64,000 nucleotides of DNA from Luteimonas endophytica (lineage in GTDB: Bacteria; Pseudomonadota; Gammaproteobacteria; Xanthomonadales; Xanthomonadaceae): positions 157,952-221,951 of the forward strand of contig NZ_JARXRM010000035.1 of NCBI RefSeq assembly GCF_029887875.1, given 5' to 3'. This document shows positions 1 through 9,475 of the stretch, piece by piece (the first letter of the stretch is position 1; each line of letters starts with the position of its first letter). Both the position numbers and the translations under genes were made by a program. The notes below the pieces were generated by a model. The model was not told the DNA's origin. It did no database searches and worked only from the letters and a program-made list of their open reading frames with translations.

Positions 1-390
1 AGCCTCCGGCGGCAGTGCGATGTCCGCGCGCCCATCTGCCGGTTGCAAGAAGTGCAGACCCGCCAGCCGCTCGCGCAACGCCGCCTCGCGGCATGCGCGG
101 TCCGGGCAGGAGGCGACCGTCCTCCGGAACGCCTCGCCGGCCGCGCGCCAGCATTCGGAAGCCGCGGCTTCGAGCCCGGCGGCCACCGCGAGTTCGTAGG
201 CGAACAGCGTCTCCCCGAGCTGGTACATCACCTCGTGGCAGGCGACGTCGCCTTCGCGACAGCCGGTATCCGGATCGAGGGGAACCAGTGCCGGGGGCGG
301 CGCTGGCGCCCCGGCGGCGACCCCGGCGGCCATGCCGGCCGCAAGCGCGGTGGCGATCCACTGGGGTGCGCGAAGTCGGATCCGGATCAT
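1..390 (-). CDS. Secreted hypothetical protein, C-terminus outside window
   Basis: The reading frame is open from an ATG at 390 to the left edge (130 codons seen) and has no stop inside the window. It begins with a basic start (MIRIRLRAPQ) followed by an Ala/Gly-rich hydrophobic stretch to about residue 30, which looks like a signal peptide ending near AGAPAPPPA. The mature part has six cysteines (at GCREGD, ACHEV, ECWRA, SCPDRACRE), suggesting a disulfide-bonded periplasmic protein. A GGAG ribosome site precedes the ATG. No family was recognised. It is transcribed divergently from the ubiM-like gene, across a 183-base gap in which I saw no clear promoter. Confidence 0.6.
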   Translation of the reverse strand, partial: MIRIRLRAPQWIATALAAGMAAGVAAGAPAPPPALVPLDPDTGCREGDVACHEVMYQLGETLFAYELAVAAGLEAAASECWRAAGEAFRRTVASCPDRACREAALRERLAGLHFLQPADGRADIALPPEA

Positions 391-573
391 GGCGTGCTCC
401 GTCGGGACGCTGCAGGATGCAGCGGTGCCTGAATCATGACCCGGAAAACGGCGCCGGCGGCGGCCACCCGCCGGAGTGGCGTGCGCCTCCCGCGCGGTAC
501 GCCTTGATCCTGGTCATGTCCCGGCGCCGCGCCCCGCGCTAGCCTGATTCGCCATCCGCAGCGGAGCCCGCCC

Positions 574-1806
574 GTGGAGACAGACGTCATCGTCGTCGGT
601 GCCGGCCCGGCCGGTCTGTGCCTGGCGCGCGCGCTGGCCGAGCTCGGCCTGCGCGTCGACATCCTCGAACGGCAGCAGGCCGCGGCGATCGCCGAGCCGG
701 CCTTCGACGGGCGCGAGATCGCGCTCACCCATGGTTCCATGCGGCTCCTGCGCGAGCTGGGGGTCTGGCGCCATATCCCCGAGGCCGAGGTGGCGCCGCT
801 GCGCGCCGCCCGGGTGATGGACGGCAGCGACGGCGGCGGTTTCCGGATCGACCACGGCCGGACCGGCCACGTCCAGCTCGGCAGCCTTGTCGCCAACCAC
901 CTGATCCGCGCGGCGGCGTGGGCGGCGGTGGACGGCAGCGGGTCCATCCGTACCCACGCCGGCGTGAGCGTGGCCTGCGTGGACACCGACCAGGCCGGAG
1001 CGCGGGTCCGTCTCGGCGACGGCCGGGTGTTCGGCGGCCGGCTGCTGGTCGCGGCCGACAGCCGCTTCTCGGAGACCCGGCGGGCGCTGGGCATCGCCGT
1101 CGAGTCGCACGACTTCGGCCGCAGCATGCTGGTCTGCCGCATGACCCATGCCGAGCCGCACCAGGGCACCGCCTGGGAATGGTTCGGGCGGGGCCAGACC
1201 CGCGCGCTGCTGCCGCTGCGCGAGGCACGCACCTCGTCCGTTGTGCTCACCGTGACCGGAGCCGAGGCGGCACGGTTGCGCGCGATGCCCGCCGGGGCTT
1301 TCGCAGGCGAGGTGCATGCACGCTTCGAGGGGCGGTTGGGCGCGATGGCCCTGGCCAGCACCGTCCACGCCTACCCGCTGGTCGCCACCTGGGCGCGCCG
1401 CTTCATCGGGCCCCGGTTCGCCTTGGTGGGCGACGCGGCGTTCGGCATGCACCCGGTCACGGCGCACGGCTTCAACCTCGGCCTGGCTAGCGTCGAGCGA
1501 CTGGCGCAGGCGGTGCGCGATTCGCTGGCATGCCATGGCGACCCCGCCCACCCGGTGCTGCTGGCGCGCTATCAACGGCGCCACCGTGCCGGCAGCCTTC
1601 CGCTGTACCTGGGCACCCGATTCGTGGCCGGGCTGTACACCGACGACCGCCCGGCGGCGCAGCCGCTGCGCCGTGCGGTGATGGAAACCGGCGCCCGCCT
1701 GGCCCCGCTGCGCCGCGCGCTGGCCGCCGGCCTGATGGACGACGGCCCGGTCGACCCGCCGCTGGCGCAGCGGCTCTACAGGGGAGTGCGGCTGCTGGCG
1801 CCGTGA
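574..1806 (+). CDS. ubiM: UbiM-type FAD-dependent ubiquinone-biosynthesis hydroxylase
   Basis: This is a 410-residue class A flavoprotein monooxygenase of the UbiH/UbiF/COQ6 family. These enzymes hydroxylate the aromatic ring of ubiquinone precursors, using NAD(P)H-reduced FAD and O2. The dinucleotide motif GAGPAG is at residues 9-14. The second FAD motif, GDAAFGMHPVTAHGFN, begins near residue 286 and matches the GD...P pattern of the family. The N-terminus (METDVIVVGAGPAGLCLARA) most closely resembles the UbiM branch, which can replace several of the separate UbiH/UbiI/UbiF hydroxylases. The start is GTG, set by a GCGGAG site seven bases upstream and by the Rossmann motif immediately after it. 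It stands alone, with no other ubi gene nearby. UbiH or UbiF remain alternative labels. Confidence 0.85.
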   Translation: METDVIVVGAGPAGLCLARALAELGLRVDILERQQAAAIAEPAFDGREIALTHGSMRLLRELGVWRHIPEAEVAPLRAARVMDGSDGGGFRIDHGRTGHVQLGSLVANHLIRAAAWAAVDGSGSIRTHAGVSVACVDTDQAGARVRLGDGRVFGGRLLVAADSRFSETRRALGIAVESHDFGRSMLVCRMTHAEPHQGTAWEWFGRGQTRALLPLREARTSSVVLTVTGAEAARLRAMPAGAFAGEVHARFEGRLGAMALASTVHAYPLVATWARRFIGPRFALVGDAAFGMHPVTAHGFNLGLASVERLAQAVRDSLACHGDPAHPVLLARYQRRHRAGSLPLYLGTRFVAGLYTDDRPAAQPLRRAVMETGARLAPLRRALAAGLMDDGPVDPPLAQRLYRGVRLLAP

Positions 1807-1887
1807 TGGGCCATGGCTGTCGCGCGGGAACACCGATGTTGCCGATCCGTGGCACGATCGCCACCGAGCCCCAGTCAAGGAACGACC

Positions 1888-3435
1888 ATGCGATCCGCCC
1901 TACGGCGCCCGATGCTCGCCATGCTCGCGATCCTGCTGGTCGGCTGCGCACCTGGCGAGGAGGCCGCCTCGGGATCGCCTGGCCCAGCGGGCGCCGCGGC
2001 CGTCGATGAGGCCGGATGGGACGAGTACCTGCAACGGGCCGCCGTGGCCGACAAGCAGGACGGCTGGGTCGCGCGCTGCCTGGCCTATCCAGATCTGCCG
2101 GGAAACGACTGGGTGCCGGGAGCGGCGCGAGCTCGCTGTCCGCTGCTGGTGGATGCGTCGCCGTCGATCGAAGAGCTCGGGGCCGTGCTCGCTTCGGAGG
2201 ACGGCGCGGACCTTCTGGACCGGCGCTTCGCGGCCTTGCTCGAGGCGCAGGCGTCCGATCCCGGGCGGGACGAGTCGCTGTTCCTCGCTTTCAACGCCTT
2301 CGGCTCCAGCGATGAGAGCCGGCGCCTGGCCGCGCAGTGGCTCTCGCAGAAGCCCCGCAGTCCATACGCCCGTGCGGCGATGGGCAGTCACCTGGTGGCC
2401 GCGGCCGGCCGCTCGCGGGGCGACCGGTGGATCCGCGACACGCCGGCGTCGAACGTGCAGGCCATGGAGCGCCTGATGCGGGCGGCGATCCGGATGCTGC
2501 AGTCGGCGCTCGATCTGGAGCCACGGTTAGGCCCGGCCTGCGTGGACCTGATGGTGGCCGCGCGGCTGCTCGGCGATCGAGAACTGCGCGACTCCGCCAC
2601 CGGGCACTGCCTGTCCGTTGCCCCGCTGTCGTGGAACGTCCGTTTCGAGCAGCAGCAGGCGCTCGATCCGCGCTGGGGCGGATCCTTTGCCGAGCTGGAA
2701 GCCTCGGTGGCGGAGCTTCGGCCACTGGCGGAGCGGAACCCGGCACTGGGCGGGATGCTCGCGCGTGCAGTGGGGCTGCGCGCCTACCTGGCCTACCTGG
2801 GCCGGCAGGCGCCGATCGAAGATCTCGCCCCCGAATTCGAGCGAGCGGCGCGGATCGCCCCCGACCCGATCTTCATCGGTGAGGCCGGGATGGCCGCCAG
2901 GGCCGCCAGGGACTACCGGAAGGCGCTGGGCTATCTTTCCCAGGCTCTGCGGCTCGCGCCGGCCAACACCCGGTTCCTCCGCGGTCGCGCCGAAGTACGC
3001 ATGAAGCTGGAGGACTACCAGGGCGCGGTGGTCGACGCCCGGCAAGCCATGGTCGCGGGCGGTCCTACCGGTCACAACTACGCCGTCCTCGGCCGGTCGC
3101 TCTCGCGACTCGGGCGCACCGCCGAGGCCCGGGAGGCGTTCCATGCCGCGATGCAGGATCCGAACCAACGAAAGTGGGCCTTCATGCGCTGGTGCGAAAC
3201 CTACATCCTCGGCGAGATGCAGCACGATGAGGCGCTGGCGTGTTCGCAAGGATTGGCCGCCGAGTATCCCGACGAAGCCGAAGCCCAGTTCATGCGCAGC
3301 GTCGTCCTCTACAAGGCGGGTCGAGCCGAACAGGCCTCGGCCGCCGCGGCGCGCTTCGCCCGGCTGGTGGACGAACGCCGCCCCCGGGAGCGCCAGATGG
3401 TGTCCGAGCTTGCCAGGATCTCTTCCGGCGAGTAA
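1888..3435 (+). CDS. TPR-repeat lipoprotein
   Basis: This 515-residue protein starts at the ATG at 1888, where an AAGGA site is well spaced and a signal peptide with lipobox LVGC (Cys20) follows at once. An earlier in-frame ATG at 1813 would bury that signal. The mature protein is predicted to be lipid-anchored. The N-terminal half is helical without a recognised domain. The C-terminal part, roughly residues 330-460, contains tetratricopeptide-like helix pairs (segments such as DYRKALGYLSQALRLAP and RTAEAREAFHAAMQ). TPR proteins usually scaffold protein-protein contacts, but the partner cannot be read from the neighbours. It ends 208 bases before the next gene. Confidence 0.75.
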   Translation: MRSALRRPMLAMLAILLVGCAPGEEAASGSPGPAGAAAVDEAGWDEYLQRAAVADKQDGWVARCLAYPDLPGNDWVPGAARARCPLLVDASPSIEELGAVLASEDGADLLDRRFAALLEAQASDPGRDESLFLAFNAFGSSDESRRLAAQWLSQKPRSPYARAAMGSHLVAAAGRSRGDRWIRDTPASNVQAMERLMRAAIRMLQSALDLEPRLGPACVDLMVAARLLGDRELRDSATGHCLSVAPLSWNVRFEQQQALDPRWGGSFAELEASVAELRPLAERNPALGGMLARAVGLRAYLAYLGRQAPIEDLAPEFERAARIAPDPIFIGEAGMAARAARDYRKALGYLSQALRLAPANTRFLRGRAEVRMKLEDYQGAVVDARQAMVAGGPTGHNYAVLGRSLSRLGRTAEAREAFHAAMQDPNQRKWAFMRWCETYILGEMQHDEALACSQGLAAEYPDEAEAQFMRSVVLYKAGRAEQASAAAARFARLVDERRPRERQMVSELARISSGE

Positions 3436-3643
3436 GCAAGGCGGTCGGGGGCGGGTCTCCGCCCGGCATTCGGCGGCTTCCCTGGGACCGCCCGCCCGCC
3501 TTCACCGGCGCGCAGCGCTGCAATCGGGGCGCCCGCGCAGCGGCCGCCGGCCTTCACCACGCGGCTACGCCGGGCCGGGACATCATGTTCGGCGACGGCG
3601 CTCGCACCCGGTCGCGACCCGTCGAAGCGGCGAGGTGCCGAAG

Positions 3644-3934
3644 ATGCCCGAGCGGATCGAGGTGGGTTGCATGGTCTTCGTCGCCGACGGCGAGCTCGGC
3701 GTCGGCGCAGTGCGCGAGGTCCGCAAGGGCAGCGCCGAGCTGCTGGTGAATATCGAGAATGCCGGGGATTTCCTGATCTCCATGGAAGCCGTGCGCGACG
3801 TCCACTCCGGAAAGGTGGTCCTCGACGTCGCACGCTTGCCGGGGCCGGTGCGCGAGGCCCTGGGACATGCCCACGAGGCCGAGGATCCCGACTACTCCGA
3901 GCCCGGCGAAGGCGCGGCCGAGGACGACCTGTAG
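3644..3934 (+). CDS. Small PRC-barrel/DUF2171-like protein
   Basis: This is a 96-residue acidic soluble protein. The first 60 residues (IEVGCMVFVADGELGVGAVREV...) alternate strands and turns in the way of PRC-barrel or DUF2171 proteins, which describe a 'level or mode' followed by a short strand pair (GKVVLDV). The tail is rich in Glu and Asp (EDPDYSEPGEGAAEDDL). The frame is open far upstream, but the ATG at 3644 is the only start that keeps this compact domain. The ribosome site is weak. The family call rests on pattern resemblance only and no function is claimed. A GAF histidine kinase follows after 68 bases. Confidence 0.6.
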   Translation: MPERIEVGCMVFVADGELGVGAVREVRKGSAELLVNIENAGDFLISMEAVRDVHSGKVVLDVARLPGPVREALGHAHEAEDPDYSEPGEGAAEDDL

Positions 3935-4002
3935 GGCCGCGACTCAGGCGTGGTCGGAGCGGGCGTGGGCTATATTTGCAGCCTGGCAGCGACGGGGGCG
4001 TG

Positions 4003-5181
4003 GTGAACATATCGACGCGCGCGGACATCGCGCTGATCGACCGCATTCCGGCGGTCGAGAAGATTCTCGCGATGGTTTCGCGCCTCACCGGGATGCGCTT
4101 CGCGGCGGTGGCGCGGGTCACCGACAGCCGCTGGATCGCCTGCGCGGTACGCGACGGGATCGGCTTCGGTATCGAGCGCGGCGGCGAGCTGCCGCTGGAG
4201 ACCACGATCTGCAACGAGATCCGCCAGCACCGCGAGCCGGTGGCCTTCGGTCATGCGAGCGGCCATCCGCATTTTCGCGACCACCCCACGCCGAAGCTCT
4301 ACGGATTCGAAAGCTATATCTCGGTGCCGATCTTCCGCCGCGACGGCGCGTTCTTCGGCACTCTCTGCGCGATCGACCCGGAACCGGCCAGACTGGACGA
4401 CCCGGCCATCGTCCAGACGCTGGAGCTGTTCGCGGAACTGATCGCCACGCACATGGACAGCCTGGAGCAGCACGAACTCACCAGCGACGCGCTGCGCAGC
4501 GAGCGGGACACCGCCAGGGTGCGCGAGGAGTTCATCGCGGTGCTCGGGCACGACCTGCGCAATCCCCTGCAGGTGCTGAGCAGCAACACCTGGCTGCTGC
4601 GCGGCGAACTCGACGAGACCTGGGAACAGCCGCTGGAAGACATGCGCAACGCCTGCGCGCGGATGTCGGAGCTGATCGACAACATCCTCGATTTCGCCCA
4701 CGGGCGCCTGGGCGGCGGGATCCCGGTGGTGCTGCGCGAGACCCCCGACCTGGGCGGCGTGCTCGAGGACGTCGTCGCCGAGGTGCGCGCCGCGCATCCG
4801 GGCCGGCCCATCGAGGCCGATCTGGTGATCGGCGGCCCGGTGCGCTGCGATCCGGATCGCGTCGCCCAGCTGTTCGCCAACCTGCTCATCAATGCCGCTG
4901 TCCACGGCGAGCCCCGCGCTCCGGCGCGGGCCACGGCGCGCGCGGACGGCGACGAGCTGGTGCTCTCGGTCGGCAATACCGGCCGCGCGATTCCCGAGGC
5001 GCAGCGCCGCCGCCTGTTCGAACCCTTCTCCCGGGGCGAAGCCGGAGGGCATGGACAGGGGCTGGGACTCGGGCTCTACATCGCCGCGCAGATCGCGCGC
5101 GCGCATCGCGGCACCCTGGAGGTGGAGTCCAACGACAGCAGCGGCACCCGATTCCGCTTCCGGATGCCGCTGCACGACTGA
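4003..5181 (+). CDS. GAF-domain sensor histidine kinase
   Basis: This 392-residue soluble kinase has an N-terminal GAF domain (about residues 10-160), then a HisKA dimerisation helix with the phospho-acceptor His183 in the motif GHDLRNPL. The C-terminal ATPase domain has the N-box NLLINAAVHG and the G-box GLGLGLYIAAQIA. No membrane segment is present, so it senses a cytoplasmic signal. Two adjacent GTG codons (4000 and 4003) precede NISTRADIALIDRIPAV, the usual start of this kinase subfamily, so I use 4003. No response regulator is adjacent, making this an orphan kinase. The same GAF-HK architecture is common in Xanthomonadales and related proteobacteria. Confidence 0.88.
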   Translation: MNISTRADIALIDRIPAVEKILAMVSRLTGMRFAAVARVTDSRWIACAVRDGIGFGIERGGELPLETTICNEIRQHREPVAFGHASGHPHFRDHPTPKLYGFESYISVPIFRRDGAFFGTLCAIDPEPARLDDPAIVQTLELFAELIATHMDSLEQHELTSDALRSERDTARVREEFIAVLGHDLRNPLQVLSSNTWLLRGELDETWEQPLEDMRNACARMSELIDNILDFAHGRLGGGIPVVLRETPDLGGVLEDVVAEVRAAHPGRPIEADLVIGGPVRCDPDRVAQLFANLLINAAVHGEPRAPARATARADGDELVLSVGNTGRAIPEAQRRRLFEPFSRGEAGGHGQGLGLGLYIAAQIARAHRGTLEVESNDSSGTRFRFRMPLHD

Positions 5182-5333
5182 GGGAGGCGGGCGGTCGATG
5201 CCGCCGGTGCGGCCCGACCCGCATTCACGGCCATGCCACGCTGGTGCCCGTAGGGTGACGGCACGACGCGCGCCGCGCCCATGCGGCCGGCTCGCGGGAC
5301 CTTTGCTAACGCCCTCCGGGCAGGAGAACGCGC

Positions 5334-5507
5334 ATGATCAAGTGGGCCATCATTTTCGCCGTCATCGGCCTGATCGCAGGCGCCCTGGGCTTCAGCGGCC
5401 TGGCCGGCGCGGCCATGGGCATCGCTCAGTTCCTGTTCTGGGTGGCCATCGTCATCGCCGTGGTGCTGTTCGTGCTCGGCATGACGATCTACAAGAAAGC
5501 GACCTGA
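5334..5507 (+). CDS. DUF1328 (YtjA-like) small membrane protein
   Basis: This 57-residue protein has an ATG at 5334 behind a CAGGAGAA ribosome site. It consists of two hydrophobic segments (IIFAVIGLIAGALGF and QFLFWVAIVIAVVLFVLG) separated by the Gly-rich GLAGAAMGIAQ, the hallmark of the DUF1328/YtjA family of small inner-membrane proteins of unknown function. These are often associated with envelope or osmotic stress in proteobacteria, but nothing here shows that directly. It lies on its own between the kinase and the convergent diguanylate cyclase, with 36 bases to the latter's stop. Confidence 0.85.
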   Translation: MIKWAIIFAVIGLIAGALGFSGLAGAAMGIAQFLFWVAIVIAVVLFVLGMTIYKKAT

Positions 5508-5543
5508 ACCAGCCGCGTCCGGGCCACCCCGCCGCCGCGCCCG

Positions 5544-8500
5544 TCAGCGATCGAAACGCGGGGCGGCGCCTTCGGCGTGCAGCACCTGCACGCAGTCCGG
5601 CCCGGGCAGGGCCGGGGCGGCGCCGGCCAGCAGCGCCTGGATGCCGGCCTGGTCCGGCGCCGGGCCGGGCGCGAGCCCCACCCAGGCGTTCTTGCCGCCG
5701 CGCTTGGCGGCGTAGAGACAGCGGTCGGCCATGGCCACGCTGTCCTCCCATTCGCCAAGCGCCGGCCACTCCAGCGAGAAAGGCCATGGCGCGAAGCCGA
5801 TCGAGCAGGTCAGCTCCAGCAGCACGCCCGGGCCCGCGCGGATCGGCTGCCTGGCGATCGCTTCGCGGATCCGCTCCGCCAGGCGCATGGCGTCCTCGAT
5901 CCGGGTGAAGCGGCTGATCAGCAGGAACTCCTCGCCGCCCCAGCGCACCAGCAGGTCCTGCTCGCGGCACAGCAGACGCAGCCGGTCGGCGAAGTGCACC
6001 AGCACTTCGTCTCCTGCCTGGTGGCCGTGCTCGTCGTTGACCCGCTTGAAGTCGTCGATGTCGATCATGAAGAACGCCAGGCGTTCGTGCCCGTCGACCG
6101 CCTGTTCGAGCTGCACACGCAGCGCCGAGGTCTCGCGGCCGAGCCAGGCCTGCAGGTCGCGGCGGTTGGAAATGCGGGTCAGCGGGTCGCGGCGGGTGGC
6201 CACGTCCAGCTGTTCGTTGGTGCGGCGCAACCGCAGGTTGGCGTCCTGCAACTGCGCGGTGCGTTCCGCGACTGTCCGGTTGAGCAGTTCGATCCGGCGC
6301 CGCTCGCGGCGCACCGTGGCGCCGACCCGCGAGGTCAGCCAGGCCAGCAGCAGCAGCCCGAGCAGGACGTATCCGGCATAGGCCAGGCCGTGTCGCCACC
6401 AGGGCGGCGCCACGTCGATCTCGAGGGTCCGCGGCGGACCGAACTGGCCGTCGCGCCCTGCCGCCTGTACCTCGAGCGTGTAAACCCCGGCAGGAAGATG
6501 GCTCACCGAGAACTCGGTATGCGCCGATTGGGGCTGCACCCATTCGCGATGCAGCCCCAGCATCCGGTAGCGCAGCCGCGCTGCGTCCGGGGCGGTGAAG
6601 TCGATCGCGGTCATCTCGACCGAGAACACCCGATCCTGGTGGTCGAGGGCGATCCGGTCGGCGTAGACGATATTGGATCCATGGCGGAGCGATTCTCCGC
6701 CCGCTTCCCGCGGCATCACCCGCAGCGCGGTCAGCACCGGGCGCGCGGTCGGGCTGCGTGGCGGCAAGCCGCGCGGGTCGATCACGTCCAGACCGCGGGT
6801 GCCGCCGAAATACAACATGCCGTGGCCGCCGCGCAGCGCGGCTCCGCTGTTGAACTCGCGGTTGTTGAGGCCGTCGCGGGGGCGCAGGTTCTGGACGATT
6901 TCGGTGTCCGGGTCGAGTACGCTGAGTCCGTTGTTGGTACTCAGCCATAGGCGACCGCGGTGATCCTCGAGGATCCGGTAGACGACGTTGTTGAACAACC
7001 CGTCGCGGTCGGTATAGGCGCGCACCCGGCCGGCGTCGGGTTCGATGCGGAACAGCCCGCCGGAGAAGCTCCCCGCCCACAACGCATCGTCGCTCTCGTG
7101 CAGCGACCACAGCGACTCGTGCAGCTCGCCGGAGGTCGGCCGGAACGGTTGCGGCGTGCCGGCCGCATCGAGATACCAGAGGCCGTCCGCGTTGCTGCCG
7201 ATCCACAGGGTGCCGCCGCGATCGCGCAGCAGGCTGGTCAGCAGGCGGCCGCGCAGCGGCGCCAGCCGCGGATCATCGACCACGCGTCCGTGTTCCATGC
7301 GGGCCAGGCCGCCGCGGGTGGCGACCCAGGCGGTATCGCCTTCCACCAGCAGCGTTTCGACCCGCTGGTCGGGCAGGCCGGCGACCCGCTCCGTGCCGCC
7401 GTCGCCGTCCCAGCGCCACAGCCCGCCGTGGGTGCCGATCCACCAGCCGACGCCGGGCGCCCTGTGGATCGCGCGCACGGTATGGCCGGCGAAGGGCTCC
7501 ACCGCCCGCCAGGGCCGGGTGCCGCGCCGCTGCATGAGTCCCGCATCGGTGCCGAGCAGCTGGTGGCTGCCGTCGCGCCAGATCGCGCGCAGGCTGCTGC
7601 TCGGCCACGCGCCGATCGGGTCCGTGTCCGCCAGTTCGTGGCGGATCGCCGCCGACAGCGGCCTGACCTGGTAGAGCCCGGAAGTGTAGGTGCCGATCCA
7701 CAGCGTCCCCAAGCCGTCCTCGTGCAGCGCCACCACCCCGGATCCCGGCGCGCCGTCGAGCGTCAGCCGCCGCGGTGGCGCCGCGCCCGGGCCAAGCTGG
7801 ACGATCGCGCCGTTGCCGAAGCCGACGAGAATGCGGCCATCGGCCAGGCGCAACAGCGCGCCGATCGCATCCGGTGCCGGTTGCAGGGCCGCCATCGGGT
7901 AGTGGCGCAGGATCGAGCCATCGGCCGGATCCAGCAGGTAGAGACCGCGGCGGGCGCTGGCCACCCATGCGCCTTCCGGGCCGCGCTGCAGGGCGACGCA
8001 GATGCGCGCGTTCCCCGGCGCCGCCGCCACCTGCCGCAGGGTCTTGCGGGTCGCGCGCCACAGGCGGCAGCCGCGATCCAGCGCGAGTGCGGTCCCTTCC
8101 GTGGGTCCGGGCACCAGCTGGACCACGTCGCCGGTGGCACCGAGCCGGTCCACCCGGTCCAGTGCCGCGCCGACCCGGTCCACGCCCGCACCGGTGCCGA
8201 GCCAGGCGCCTCCGGCCGGGTCGGGGAGGATCTGCGAGACCCGCGTATGCGACATGCCGTCGGCGGTCGTCAGGCGGGTTCGCACCCAGCTGGGCAGGTG
8301 GACCACTTCCAGTCCGGCGTCGTTGGTGCCCAGCCACAGCCGCTGGCGGTCCTGTTCGAACGCCAGGGCGTCTATGCTGCTGCTCAGCAGGCCGCCCTCC
8401 GCCGCCGGCCCGCGCCGATAGACCTCGAAGCGGTGGCCGTCGAAGCGGTTCAGGCCTTCCTGGGTAGCGATCCACAGGAAGCCCTGATCGTCGCCCTGCA

Positions 8501-8675
8501 GCGCGTTGACCGTGGACTGCGACAGCCCCTGATCGGGCCCGTACGCTTCCAGGCTGAGGCGACGGGCCTCGCCCCCGGCCTGGTCGGCCGCCTGGACGAA
8601 CGCTGGCGACCAAGCCGCCAGCGCCGCCAGCATGGCGATGCGCCAGGCTCGGCGGCGACGGCTGTCTCTCGGCAT
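5544..8675 (-). CDS. Beta-propeller/Y_Y_Y sensor diguanylate cyclase
   Basis: This is a 1043-residue membrane sensor. A signal peptide (to AAWSPAFVQA) is followed by a long periplasmic region of two-component-regulator propeller repeats, recognisable by recurrent GxLWIGT, GFLWIAT and GRLWLSTNNGL segments. A Y_Y_Y immunoglobulin-like domain (VEMTAIDFTAP... to LEVQAAG) and one transmembrane helix (HGLAYAGYVLLGLLLLAWL) come next. A short coiled coil leads into a C-terminal GGDEF domain. The catalytic GGEEF is at residues 913-917, and an RxxD inhibitory site (REQD) lies five residues before it, so c-di-GMP synthesis with product inhibition is expected. The architecture resembles hybrid sensors that respond to extracellular polysaccharides, but the ligand is unknown. 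The start ATG precedes a basic SRRRRAWR signal n-region. Confidence 0.9.
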   Translation of the reverse strand: MPRDSRRRRAWRIAMLAALAAWSPAFVQAADQAGGEARRLSLEAYGPDQGLSQSTVNALQGDDQGFLWIATQEGLNRFDGHRFEVYRRGPAAEGGLLSSSIDALAFEQDRQRLWLGTNDAGLEVVHLPSWVRTRLTTADGMSHTRVSQILPDPAGGAWLGTGAGVDRVGAALDRVDRLGATGDVVQLVPGPTEGTALALDRGCRLWRATRKTLRQVAAAPGNARICVALQRGPEGAWVASARRGLYLLDPADGSILRHYPMAALQPAPDAIGALLRLADGRILVGFGNGAIVQLGPGAAPPRRLTLDGAPGSGVVALHEDGLGTLWIGTYTSGLYQVRPLSAAIRHELADTDPIGAWPSSSLRAIWRDGSHQLLGTDAGLMQRRGTRPWRAVEPFAGHTVRAIHRAPGVGWWIGTHGGLWRWDGDGGTERVAGLPDQRVETLLVEGDTAWVATRGGLARMEHGRVVDDPRLAPLRGRLLTSLLRDRGGTLWIGSNADGLWYLDAAGTPQPFRPTSGELHESLWSLHESDDALWAGSFSGGLFRIEPDAGRVRAYTDRDGLFNNVVYRILEDHRGRLWLSTNNGLSVLDPDTEIVQNLRPRDGLNNREFNSGAALRGGHGMLYFGGTRGLDVIDPRGLPPRSPTARPVLTALRVMPREAGGESLRHGSNIVYADRIALDHQDRVFSVEMTAIDFTAPDAARLRYRMLGLHREWVQPQSAHTEFSVSHLPAGVYTLEVQAAGRDGQFGPPRTLEIDVAPPWWRHGLAYAGYVLLGLLLLAWLTSRVGATVRRERRRIELLNRTVAERTAQLQDANLRLRRTNEQLDVATRRDPLTRISNRRDLQAWLGRETSALRVQLEQAVDGHERLAFFMIDIDDFKRVNDEHGHQAGDEVLVHFADRLRLLCREQDLLVRWGGEEFLLISRFTRIEDAMRLAERIREAIARQPIRAGPGVLLELTCSIGFAPWPFSLEWPALGEWEDSVAMADRCLYAAKRGGKNAWVGLAPGPAPDQAGIQALLAGAAPALPGPDCVQVLHAEGAAPRFDR

Positions 8676-8788
8676 CGCGATGGCCGCCCCCGTTTTCGGC
8701 CGGACGCCGGATTCCCGCGCGGGACCGGCGGTGAACTGCGTCGATCACAGGATAACGGCAATCCGTCACACTTCTTGAATGCGTCGGG

Positions 8789-9264
8789 TCAGGGCCCTGC
8801 GTCCAGCACCCTCCGCAGCGGCAGTGTCGCCAGCCCCGCCAGAGCGGCCAGGGCGGCGGCAAGCGCGCAAGGTGCCGGCGGCTGGACCTCGAGCAAACCC
8901 GAGAGTGCCGGTACCTGGATCAGCGCGGCGCTCGCCAGCCCTGCCGCGGCGATCGCGCGCGGCGCCCGTCCGCGCAGGCCGGTCAGCGCCGCGAGGAACA
9001 CCACGCTGCAGAGGAGCAGCACCGCCAGCGCCAGCGACCGCGCTGCCGCCGCGGGGTCCTCGCTTCCCCCGGCCCGCCCGCCGAGTGCGTATCCGGCCAG
9101 CACCGCGCCGGTGGCGACCGCACCGACCACCAGCGCCTCGGAGCGGTTTCGGCCACATCGTTGCCGCCGAAGCGCCGCCGCCGCTCGGCCACCTGCCCGG
9201 CGTTCAGCCCGATGCGCGGGTCGCTGCCTTCCAGAGGTTCGCGGGGAACGCGCCTGCTCGGCAT
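8789..9264 (-). pseudogene. Cation-transporting P-type ATPase, internally deleted remnant
   Basis: Two pieces of one gene family are joined out of frame. From the ATG at 9264, about 45 residues give the typical cation-ATPase N-terminal domain (GLNAGQVAERRRRFGGNDVAE). Just after, near 9130-9160 and in another frame, come about 113 residues resembling the C-terminal membrane region (ARSLALAVLLLCSVVFLAAL, then further hydrophobic helices ending LRRVLDAGP). The phosphorylation loop (DKTGT), the ATP-binding domain and most helices, some 600 or more residues, are missing. The simplest reading is a large internal deletion that also broke the frame. No functional transporter can be made. Confidence 0.65.
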
Positions 9265-9422
9265 CGGGGCATCCGTCCTGGGAGTGCCGCCTACTCTAAG
9301 CGTTCCGCGGGATGCTTCAGGAAGAGCCGGGCCCGGCATGACGCCGCCACACAAGAAGGCGGTTCTCCACGCGCGGGCCCACCGGCGGACGGATGCGCGC
9401 TTTCCGCGAAGTGGAGAAGAAC

Positions 9423-9451
9423 AAAAAAAGGACGCCGCTTGCGCGGCGTCC
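9423..9451 (-). terminator. Rho-independent terminator of the acidic lipoprotein gene
   Basis: A nine-pair perfect stem (GGACGCCGC with GCGGCGTCC) surrounds a four-base loop. On the minus strand it is followed by seven T residues. It lies 24 bases after the stop codon of the 97-residue lipoprotein gene. This is the clearest intrinsic terminator in the window. Confidence 0.9.
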
Positions 9452-9475
9452 CTTGTGGTTCGCGAGCGGGGAAGG

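Noticed and set aside
387..1361. Long minus-strand open frame opposite the ubiM-like gene
   Set aside because: It is Arg/Pro/Ser-rich without domain character, and the plus-strand frame has clear FAD motifs. It is a shadow of a GC-rich gene.
3436..3643. Hairpin-like GGGCGG/CCGCCC near 3448-3465 as a terminator
   Set aside because: The stem is short and no T-run follows on either strand. In very GC-rich DNA such stems are frequent by chance.
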